DNA from: an uncultured bacterium
GTDB taxonomy: Bacteria; Patescibacteriota; Minisyncoccia; Phycocordibacterales; CAIZLB01
NCBI GenBank assembly: GCA_903952785.1
Contig: CAJBHC010000009.1
Span: forward strand, 1-22,664
DNA: 22,664 nucleotides
Reading direction: 5' to 3'
A model generated the notes under the pieces. That model was not told the DNA's origin, made no database searches, and saw nothing but the letters and a program-made list of their open reading frames with translations. How positions within the stretch are numbered: the stretch's first letter is position 1; every line of letters begins with the position of its first letter. The translations under genes and the position numbers were made by a program. Positions 14,468-21,432 of this stretch are shown one piece after another.

Positions 14468-14503
14468 AAAAATATCGTAACTTTATAAAGTTACGATATT
14501 TTT
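14468..14503. terminator. Bidirectional terminator after holA, 36-bp palindrome
   Basis: A perfect palindrome with 18-base arms, left arm AAAAATATCGTAACTTTA. It has A5/T5 ends and a further T-rich tract on the plus strand. It lies 52 bases beyond the holA stop on the minus strand, where it should end the polA-holA transcript. Confidence 0.8.
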
Positions 14504-14554
14504 ATTTTTTTATTAAGTTACAAACTGGGCCAATAAACAGAAATAGAGCTAATA

Positions 14555-15271
14555 TTAAAGTCCTAAAGACGACCTCTCCAATTCCACCATTAAATCCCCT
14601 CCACCCCTGTGGGCCTCGTGATATATTTCTACCAACTTATCCAACAGCAAATTTAATTCCTTAAGCTCCCACCCCTTAGATAACCTCAAAGCTTTTTGAA
14701 AAGAATACGGGGTTAGGCCTGATTCTTCAGCGGTCTTTGAAAACTTAGCTAAATAGACCGATTTCATTTGCCACCACAAAACCCCATGTATTTCCTCCCC
14801 TGCAAGATCTGCTTCCTTCAGCTTAATAAACTCTCTCCATGCCCCCACTTTATTCTTACCCGCAAACTGCTCAGCAAAGTCAAATGCCAAGAGTCTCTTC
14901 TTTTCAACACTCACAGAATCATTAAAATCAAATACTTTATGTGCAAACTTTTCTATTTTTTTTAGATTAGGAGCTGAAACTTTATCTTCCAATATTATCC
15001 AAGCGTGGTCACTTTCCTTCATTTCTTCCAATGAACCAATAATATCTGACCCAATTTCCTTATCTTCCAACACTTTATCTAGGGTTACAATATATTTTGC
15101 CAAAAATAAACCTTGACTACCCAATAATTCTTCCAACAATGAATCCTTCCAGGTTTCTGTAGTCACTCTATACAAAGAAACGTTTGGTTGTTTGCTCTGC
15201 ATAATACCAACAAGCTCTCTCTGTTTAGCTCGCACCTTGTTTGTATTTGTTCCGTATATTAAATAAAGCAT
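14555..15271 (-). CDS. holA: DNA polymerase III delta subunit (clamp loader), short form
   Basis: A 238-residue protein beginning MLYLIYGTNTNKVRAKQREL, the N-terminal strand and degenerate P-loop region of HolA. Further family features are DSLLEELLGSQGLF (near 44-57), KYIVTLDKVL, and the C-terminal GVLWWQMKSVYLAK and ALRLSKGWELKELNLLLDKLVE helices. HolA binds and opens the sliding clamp within the clamp loader. It is about 100 residues shorter than the E. coli protein, and the middle domain is reduced. It follows polA by 22 bases on the same strand, so both may share a transcript. Confidence 0.82.
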   Translation of the reverse strand: MLYLIYGTNTNKVRAKQRELVGIMQSKQPNVSLYRVTTETWKDSLLEELLGSQGLFLAKYIVTLDKVLEDKEIGSDIIGSLEEMKESDHAWIILEDKVSAPNLKKIEKFAHKVFDFNDSVSVEKKRLLAFDFAEQFAGKNKVGAWREFIKLKEADLAGEEIHGVLWWQMKSVYLAKFSKTAEESGLTPYSFQKALRLSKGWELKELNLLLDKLVEIYHEAHRGGGDLMVELERSSLGL

Positions 15272-15293
15272 GTTGGTTTTTATTTCTTGATGT

Positions 15294-17765
15294 TTATTGA
15301 GCTGTCATCTCCCCCCAATTTATTCCTATGTTTGACGATGTTACAATCGGTACTCCCTTTGATTGTTCATCATTTAATATATCCTGCATAATATCTTGAA
15401 TTTTTTTGGAGATTTTCTTAATAAACTCCCTGTCATCCTCCACCTCAAAAACTAGTTCGTCATGAACCTGCAAAAGCATCTTAACTCTGCCATATACCTC
15501 CTTATTTTTTGAATCATTTATATAATCGTAAATTTTTCGCATGCTAATCTTAATTATGTCCGCTGAGGTTCCCTGTATTGGCGCATTAATGGCCATACGC
15601 TCGGCGGCAGCTCTAATGAACGGTAGTTTAGACCTTATACCCTCAAAGTATCTTCTACGGCCAAACAGCGTCTCTGTATAACCATTTTGTTCGGCAAATC
15701 TTTTGGTTTCCTCCAGAAATTCTGCAACCCGACTGAATGTTTTAAAATATTCATTGTAAAAAGTCTGTGCTTCATCTTTTGTACTTCCCAAATTTGTCTT
15801 AAGCGCACTAACCCCCATTCCATAAAGAATTCCGAAGTTAATTACCTTAGCCTGTCTTCTCATGTCTTTTGTAACCTCATTTTCTTTTACACCAAAAACC
15901 CTTGAAGCAACACCAGTATGAACATCCTCACCTTTTTTAAATATTTCTATTAAATTTTCATCACCAGAAAGTATTGCTGCAATTCTAAGTTCAATCTGAG
16001 AATAATCAAAAGCAAGCAAGACACAACCCTTATCTGCAATAAACCCACCCCTTACCTTTCTTCCCAAATCTGTCTTGGTTGGAATGTTTTGAATATTAGG
16101 ATTTTGCGATGACATTCTACCGGTTGTTGTACCAGCCTGCAAAAATTTTGCATGTAGTCTATTTTTTGAATCAGTGAGAAGTGGCAAGGGATCAATGTAG
16201 GTTGAGAGAAGCTTAGCTAACTCTCTATATTCCAACACCTTATCAATTATAGGGTGAACACCTTTAAGTTTTTCTAATTCAGATTCCTTTGTGGAACGAG
16301 CCCCTCCGGCTGTTTTTTTGAGACGCTTTGCACCCAACCCTTCTCCCAGGTTCATTTCATCAAAAATAACCACACCCAATTGTTTTGGTGAATCAACATT
16401 AAACTCCCTTCCAGCCATTTTCCAAATCTCACCCTCGAGCCGGCTCAATTCTTTGTGGTAATCTTCTGAAAGCTTTTTCAAATATTTTTTATCAAGTAAT
16501 ATTCCATCTTCCTCCATTTTAGAAACAACAGGAATAAGTGGCAATTCTATTTCATTTAACACCCTACTCAAACCCTGTTTTTCAATTTCACTAAGCAGAT
16601 ATTTTTCTACTTGTTCATACTTTTTAGATTTTGTATATTTTAAAACATCTTCATATGAGGGGTTTGTTAAGCTAGAATTTAAAACCCACAATGCAATACA
16701 GACTTTTGTTTTTTGTTCTTCTGTCACACCCCCTGCTACTTCTGTTGGTTTGTTTGCTTCAACCACATCACCAAACAAACCGCCAGAGGTATGATTTAGA
16801 TTATAGATATCTGCTCCATTTTTAACCATGATGTTTTTTAATCTTGCCCCAAGCGTCCTAAATTCAAATTCATCAAAAACCTGTTCCGCTCTATCTAGAT
16901 CAAAAGAATCTTTCCATGTTTTTTCTGGAAGTTCAAATTTAATTGGAGCGTCGCACCTAATAGTTGCGAGCATCTTGCTAAACACAGCTTCATCTTCTCC
17001 TTTTTCAAGAAGATCAATAATTCTGTCCGTTATTCCAAGCTTCTTAATTTCATTTGGACCACCCTCTTTCTTTAGGGTTTCATATAATTTTTCAATAGTG
17101 TGAAAATGAGAAATTAAAGTCGTTGCAGTTTTTTCACCAATTCCAGAAATTCCAATAATATTGTCCGATGTATCCCCTCGTAAACCTTTATAATCTGGCA
17201 AATATTTTGGGAGGAATCCAAAACGTTCAACAACAGCATCCTCATCATAGGTAACAGTATCTTTTATACCCTTCTTCAGTGTAAAAACCTGAACCTCTTT
17301 ATCACGCACAAGCTGCAGTGTATCCATATCTCCCGAGGCAATCACAATCTTCAACCCCTTAATATCTTTTGTTTGTTCCACAATTGTTCCGAGCATGTCA
17401 TCCGCTTCAAACCCAGGCTTATCAAACATTGGAATATTAAAATTCTCAAATATCTTTCTGGATGATTTTAATTGATCCACCAATTCATCATCACTCTTTT
17501 TTCTTCCTGCCTTATAATCCTTATAGGCCTCATGTCTATATGTTGGTTGAGGAAGATCATAGCAGGCAACAATGTAGTCTGGATTAAACTTTTCAATTAT
17601 TCCAATCAACATTGAAGATAGTCCATAAATTGCTCCTGTTGGTACCCCATTTGAAGTGGCAAAATCAGGTAACGCGTGATAACCACGATGAATTATTGCG
17701 TGGGAATCTAGCAAAACCAAGGTCTTGTTTACCGCCTCTGTTTCTGTCTTTTGTGTTTTTTTCAC
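15294..17765 (-). CDS. polA: DNA polymerase I, 5'-3' exonuclease plus polymerase, proofreading domain nearly absent
   Basis: An 823-residue protein. Residues about 15-305 are the 5'-3' flap exonuclease (LVLLDSHAIIHRGYHAL, FEADDMLGT, SGDMDTLQL, GDTSDNIIGISGIGEKTA). Residues about 400-823 are the family A polymerase: TTTGRMSSQNPNIQNIP, motif A AFDYSQIELR (585-594), motif B RRQAKVINFGILYGM (636-650), and motif C QVHDELVFEV (766-775). Only about 95 residues lie between, with a short remnant (VCIALWVLNSSL). The 3'-5' exonuclease acidic residues are not seen, so proofreading is probably lost. It fills gaps in repair and replaces Okazaki primers. The start is GTG 17765; a TATAAT lies 9 bases upstream. 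Confidence 0.96.
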   Translation of the reverse strand: MKKTQKTETEAVNKTLVLLDSHAIIHRGYHALPDFATSNGVPTGAIYGLSSMLIGIIEKFNPDYIVACYDLPQPTYRHEAYKDYKAGRKKSDDELVDQLKSSRKIFENFNIPMFDKPGFEADDMLGTIVEQTKDIKGLKIVIASGDMDTLQLVRDKEVQVFTLKKGIKDTVTYDEDAVVERFGFLPKYLPDYKGLRGDTSDNIIGISGIGEKTATTLISHFHTIEKLYETLKKEGGPNEIKKLGITDRIIDLLEKGEDEAVFSKMLATIRCDAPIKFELPEKTWKDSFDLDRAEQVFDEFEFRTLGARLKNIMVKNGADIYNLNHTSGGLFGDVVEANKPTEVAGGVTEEQKTKVCIALWVLNSSLTNPSYEDVLKYTKSKKYEQVEKYLLSEIEKQGLSRVLNEIELPLIPVVSKMEEDGILLDKKYLKKLSEDYHKELSRLEGEIWKMAGREFNVDSPKQLGVVIFDEMNLGEGLGAKRLKKTAGGARSTKESELEKLKGVHPIIDKVLEYRELAKLLSTYIDPLPLLTDSKNRLHAKFLQAGTTTGRMSSQNPNIQNIPTKTDLGRKVRGGFIADKGCVLLAFDYSQIELRIAAILSGDENLIEIFKKGEDVHTGVASRVFGVKENEVTKDMRRQAKVINFGILYGMGVSALKTNLGSTKDEAQTFYNEYFKTFSRVAEFLEETKRFAEQNGYTETLFGRRRYFEGIRSKLPFIRAAAERMAINAPIQGTSADIIKISMRKIYDYINDSKNKEVYGRVKMLLQVHDELVFEVEDDREFIKKISKKIQDIMQDILNDEQSKGVPIVTSSNIGINWGEMTAQ

Positions 17766-17774
17766 TTTGGGTAC

Positions 17775-17780
17775 ATTATA
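17775..17780 (-). promoter_or_regulatory. -10 box of polA
   Basis: On the minus strand TATAAT (17780-17775), 9 bases before GTG 17765. A weak TTTAAT -35 is spaced 17 bases upstream. The leader is at most a few bases. Confidence 0.5.
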
Positions 17781-17827
17781 CCCTATTTGTCTTTTTGATT
17801 AAATCTTATATAAATCCAAATTGAGTG

Positions 17828-18364
17828 TTAATTTATTATATTATTGTCTTCGTCTAATAACTCCATAGTATTTGGCGATGGGCTAAAGTACACGGTTCTT
17901 GTGTTTTCATCGACAAATTCAAATTCAATGATTGACGCGCCTTGCGGGAGAATACTGATATCTGAGACCATTTCTGGCCACTCAAAACAAATTAGGTTTT
18001 TAGGGTCATTTAGTGTTTCTTCAAAATTAATGGCCAGTATTTCTTTTCCAGATTCTAACCTAAAAGCATCTATGTGAATTAGGGTTTCAATTCCAAAACT
18101 TTCAATATTTTCAGCTGATGTTTTATATCTTTTCTCTATTGCAAAAGTTGGACTAGTTATTTCTTCCGTTACCCCTAATAATTCTCCAATAAACTTTGTA
18201 AAGGCTGTTTTTCCAGAGCCGAGGTCTCCTTTTAGTACCAAAACTATGGCACCTAATAATTCTTCAGAATTTAGTTTCTCCTTTCTGTTTTCTAAGACCT
18301 GCTCCAGAACAAGTTCTGCAAACTTTTTGGTGTCGTTAAGGGAATATGATGTGGTTTTGTACAT
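17828..18364 (-). CDS. tsaE: tRNA threonylcarbamoyladenosine biosynthesis ATPase TsaE
   Basis: A 178-residue P-loop protein. The Walker A GDLGSGKTAF (about 46-55) is followed by the switch-like ITSPTFAIEKRY and the family motif LIHIDAFRLES. FEWPEMV (about 127-133) completes the TsaE pattern. The protein drives the TsaB/TsaD complex that makes t6A37 in tRNAs reading ANN codons, including the tRNA-Lys(UUU) found in this window. TsaB and TsaD are not here. An insertion around 80-90 (SAENIESFG) and a longer tail make it slightly larger than the usual 150-160 residues. It lies upstream of polA, which has its own promoter. Confidence 0.93.
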   Translation of the reverse strand: MYKTTSYSLNDTKKFAELVLEQVLENRKEKLNSEELLGAIVLVLKGDLGSGKTAFTKFIGELLGVTEEITSPTFAIEKRYKTSAENIESFGIETLIHIDAFRLESGKEILAINFEETLNDPKNLICFEWPEMVSDISILPQGASIIEFEFVDENTRTVYFSPSPNTMELLDEDNNIIN

Positions 18365-18400
18365 TACTGATTTTTAATCTGAATTTTAAATAATACCCAT

Positions 18401-18406
18401 ATTATA
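18401..18406 (-). promoter_or_regulatory. -10 box upstream of tsaE
   Basis: On the minus strand TATAAT (18406-18401). The start codon at 18364 is 36 bases further, so this gene would have a leader of about 30 bases. No clear -35 and no Shine-Dalgarno are visible. Confidence 0.4.
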
Positions 18407-18420
18407 TACTTTATTTAACA

Positions 18421-18460
18421 AAAAAACATCAAAAACAAAACAAGGTTTTTGGGCCTTGTT
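18421..18460 (-). terminator. Intrinsic terminator of the 831-residue protein operon
   Basis: Arms AACAAGG (18439-18445) and CCTTGTT (18454-18460) with an 8-base loop. Reading on the minus strand the stem is followed by a T-rich tail, then a T7 run. It ends the operon that finishes at 18488. Confidence 0.7.
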
Positions 18461-18487
18461 GAGTTTTGTTCTCTTTGTTGGAGTGGA

Positions 18488-18805
18488 TTATTCTTCCGCC
18501 GGAATATCACTCAAAATTTCATCTTCTGTAGCAAGCTCGAGAGCCGCATTATTTAGATCATCATCTAGCTGTTTTTCTATTCCGGCTATTGTTGCATCGT
18601 CCTCCTTTTTTGTTTTAGCTTCATCAACTTCTGGCATCGCCTCCACTTCCTCACAAATATCTTTTAGTGAATTATCTACTTCTGCCATACCATCTTTATA
18701 TCCCTGTAATTTTTGAGCTAAGGCCTGTTTAAGCTCTTCTCCATGAAGTTTGCTTATTTCATCAGCTGTTAAGGGGTTTGAATTGTTGTTTGGTGTTGGG
18801 TTCAT
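18488..18805 (-). CDS. Small acidic helical protein, unknown function
   Basis: A 105-residue protein rich in Asp, Glu, Ala and Leu. It begins with a low-complexity segment (PTPNNNSNPLTADE) and continues in helix-forming sequence (LKQALAQKLQGYKDGM, KQLDDDLNNAALELA). There are no membrane segments, cysteines or known motifs. It starts 4 bases after the stop of the 831-residue gene and is followed by a terminator, so the two form one operon. A binding partner or chaperone role for the large protein is a guess from position and charge. Confidence 0.65.
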   Translation of the reverse strand: MNPTPNNNSNPLTADEISKLHGEELKQALAQKLQGYKDGMAEVDNSLKDICEEVEAMPEVDEAKTKKEDDATIAGIEKQLDDDLNNAALELATEDEILSDIPAEE

Positions 18806-18809
18806 ATTT

Positions 18810-21305
18810 TTATTTTAATTCCGCTATTTGTTTAAAAACACTTAACTTATCCTTAGTGGCTTTTCTATTTTCTTTAGTGAGGACTCCGTTATCTGTTTTC
18901 ATTTGACTCAAAAACTCAACAGTTATTTGTCCAGCGATTTTAAACAAATCAATTTCATTTTTATTAAAATCCTTGTCCTTTTGTATCTCGTTCAAAGCCT
19001 CTGCTAATTTTCTAGCAGTAGTTGCACTTACGGGACCAACCAGACTTGACTCATCTTCGGTTACAAGCACTCTACGGAATGTTTCCATTGTTTTTCTTAG
19101 ATTAAATAGTTTTTCTACACGTCTTTGTTCCACTTCAGGCCTCTTCTCCATCTTGGGTGTTGATGGAGGTTCAGGTGTTGGAGCTGGAGCTGGTTCTGGC
19201 TCCGCTGGTGTGGGTTCCTTGGCTGATTTAGGAACAGCGGGCTTCGTAGGTGCTGGCTCCGTCGTTGATTTAGGAACAGCTGGAGGTGTGGTTTTTTTTG
19301 TTGATGCCGGCTCTGTTGTTGTGGGAGATTTTGGTGTTGAAGATGTCGGAGTAGGTGCAGGCGCCGGTCTTGAGGCTGGTGGTGTTTGTGGAAGCACTCC
19401 ACCATTATTAATTTTAACTTGTGAACTATCTCGTTTCTTTACATATTCATCTCTTAAATCATCAAATCTTTTTGTTCTCTTGTCTGTAAGTTCTATGAAA
19501 CTTCCAAGTCTGTGACCCACGTTCTCGTAAAAACCAAGCTTTTCTTTACTTGCCTTTATTGTTGCTTCATATTCTTTAATAGCACCTTTAATTTCAGCCT
19601 TATCCACCCTATCCTTTGTATTAGCCAACGCCTTTCTCAAGCTTATTAATTGACTATCTGTTTCTGCAATAATACTCATCATCCTGTTTGTTTCTGTATT
19701 TATTGTCCTAAGGTTTGCGACGTTCTCGTGATAATTTGTATTTTGTCTAACTTTTTCTGTCTCAATCTCAACATTAGCGATAAAACCATCTACTATTGAA
19801 ATCTTTCTTTCATTATATCTTGCTAGTTGTTCAGCCAAAACTTGTCTTTCTGCCTGAAGATTAACTCTTCTTTTTACAGCATTTTCGACAATACCATTTC
19901 TCGCTTCTATTAACGTTCTCTCCATGTTCTGATCTCCACGAGCCCTGGCTTCTTCAATAGATTTATCTATTTTGGCTACATTTTCTCTTGCAACCCTCTC
20001 ATTTGTTGGATTATTTGCTTCTTGTTGTATTGTTCTATCAAGACGAGCAAGTTCGCTCTTTTTTCTAATAATAAGATTATCATTGGTGTAGTTTTCCATC
20101 CCCATGGTAAGCTTATCTATAGTGTTTAACTTAGCATGATTAACAACGTCCTTTGACCAACCCATTTTTATTTTTAATTTATTAAAAGCGGACGTTAACC
20201 AATTTATTTCAGCTCCAAGTTTCATATTATTACCAGCCTCTATAGTCTGACCATGCTCTCTATCAATCCTACCCAACAAAGAATTATCGTTTTCAGGAAC
20301 ACCGGGATTAAATCCGGGGGCTGTTGAAGGTATAGGTTCTGGCAGAGGGGTCATTGCTGGCATCTCTGCTGGTGTTGAGGGTCGAGGAAGAGGTGGTGGA
20401 CCCATGGGGGTCATCTCCGGCATTGGAGCTGATGTTGGTAACGGAGGAGGTGTTGCTCCAGTTTTTTTAGACAAAAGAGGTGAGTCTTTAACGGCTTCCA
20501 CAAAGTCACCAAAATGATCTGGATATGCTGTTACTAAATCAATATGTTCTTTAGTTTTTGGTAGAGCGGGGGGTGTTACTGCGGCTTTTTCTGGCGGCAA
20601 CGGCGGCGGGGTGTCACCTGAACTTTTTGGAATTGGCGGTGGGGTGGCTCCAGTTTTTTTGGTCGGCATAGGGGGTGGAGGTACAACTTCATCATCTGAT
20701 AATACTTCCCCACCACCAGAATCTTCTTTTAACAAACCCTGGCCTTCACTTTCATCATCAAGTGGGTGCGTATCAAATTTTCCACCAACCCTTCTTCCTT
20801 GCAAATCATAAACATTTTTGGGATCCAAATTTATTTCCTCAAGCTCGTTTTCTGATAGATTTATTCCATGCTTTAGATCTGACAATTCATCATTTTCTTC
20901 CTCATATTTAAGGAGTCTATCTACAGGCCGTGAATTTTTAGTCCAACTTTCCTTAGAAGGAGCAATAAACTGCCTGGAACCCTCAGGGTCAGCAAAATCG
21001 TGAGTTTCCTCAATGTTGTGAGACAGGTTATTAATATCCACATACTCACCGGGAACCACCACGCGTGTCGGGTGACTATTTTCTGTTTTTGAAATACTTC
21101 CTTTTTCCAAACCAACCTCCCCATGCTGATCATAATCAAGGCCTTTCTCAATTTTAAAATTATCCACCCCTTCACCTTCTGGATTTGAAGACGACACAGA
21201 ACCAAGGCCTTCTAGTTTTTGCAAGGCCTCATCCAAAACCCCACGTTTAGCATTACCACTTGTTTGACTTTCTGCTGGTGTCGATATTGGAGAGCTTTCT
21301 TTCAT
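18810..21305 (-). CDS. Large proline-rich, coiled-coil protein, unknown function
   Basis: An 831-residue protein without signal peptide or membrane segment. The layout is: an acidic, disordered N-terminal part (1-205); proline tract 1 (about 208-335) with repeated PPPxP units, including KKTGATPPPIP and KKTGATPPPLP; a long charged helical region predicted to coil (about 360-630); proline/threonine tract 2 (about 640-718) with repeats of AVPKS; and a helical C-terminal module (719-831). The proline tracts look like spacers or docking sites for SH3- or profilin-type ligands, a resemblance only. The protein is probably cytoplasmic, elongated and partly disordered. It has a good divergent promoter facing pilB and leads a two-gene operon. 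No family is recognised. Confidence 0.8.
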   Translation of the reverse strand: MKESSPISTPAESQTSGNAKRGVLDEALQKLEGLGSVSSSNPEGEGVDNFKIEKGLDYDQHGEVGLEKGSISKTENSHPTRVVVPGEYVDINNLSHNIEETHDFADPEGSRQFIAPSKESWTKNSRPVDRLLKYEEENDELSDLKHGINLSENELEEINLDPKNVYDLQGRRVGGKFDTHPLDDESEGQGLLKEDSGGGEVLSDDEVVPPPPMPTKKTGATPPPIPKSSGDTPPPLPPEKAAVTPPALPKTKEHIDLVTAYPDHFGDFVEAVKDSPLLSKKTGATPPPLPTSAPMPEMTPMGPPPLPRPSTPAEMPAMTPLPEPIPSTAPGFNPGVPENDNSLLGRIDREHGQTIEAGNNMKLGAEINWLTSAFNKLKIKMGWSKDVVNHAKLNTIDKLTMGMENYTNDNLIIRKKSELARLDRTIQQEANNPTNERVARENVAKIDKSIEEARARGDQNMERTLIEARNGIVENAVKRRVNLQAERQVLAEQLARYNERKISIVDGFIANVEIETEKVRQNTNYHENVANLRTINTETNRMMSIIAETDSQLISLRKALANTKDRVDKAEIKGAIKEYEATIKASKEKLGFYENVGHRLGSFIELTDKRTKRFDDLRDEYVKKRDSSQVKINNGGVLPQTPPASRPAPAPTPTSSTPKSPTTTEPASTKKTTPPAVPKSTTEPAPTKPAVPKSAKEPTPAEPEPAPAPTPEPPSTPKMEKRPEVEQRRVEKLFNLRKTMETFRRVLVTEDESSLVGPVSATTARKLAEALNEIQKDKDFNKNEIDLFKIAGQITVEFLSQMKTDNGVLTKENRKATKDKLSVFKQIAELK

Positions 21306-21334
21306 TATATTTTTATTATTTTAACAATACAATA

Positions 21335-21363
21335 ATTGTATCCCCACCAACAACATTCGTCAA
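21335..21363 (-). promoter_or_regulatory. Promoter of the 831-residue protein operon
   Basis: On the minus strand TTGACG (21363-21358), a 17-base spacer, and TACAAT (21340-21335). A 15-base palindrome ATACAATAATTGTAT (21327-21341) covers the -10 and could be an operator. The leader is about 20 bases. Confidence 0.7.
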
Positions 21364-21418
21364 TTTAATGTATCCTCCCACAACCTTTAATTATTTATGG
21401 CGTATTCTCCAAAAACAG

Positions 21419-21424
21419 TATAAT
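21419..21424 (+). promoter_or_regulatory. -10 box of pilB
   Basis: TATAAT at 21419-21424 ends 8 bases before ATG 21433, implying an almost leaderless transcript. Confidence 0.5.
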
Positions 21425-21432
21425 ATATTAAT

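Noticed and set aside
14446..14664. Plus-strand open frame across the palindromes
   Set aside because: It covers the terminator and the 3' end of holA; the sequence is low complexity with no homology that I recognise.
18973..19515. Plus-strand 180-codon open frame, rich in Gly, Val and Ala
   Set aside because: It is the antisense of the second proline/threonine tract of the 831-residue gene. Low-complexity composition explains both its openness and its residue bias.
20611..21003. Plus-strand open frames opposite the first proline tract and the acidic segment before it
   Set aside because: They mirror the repetitive or biased coding strand of the large gene and have no start signals or known domains.
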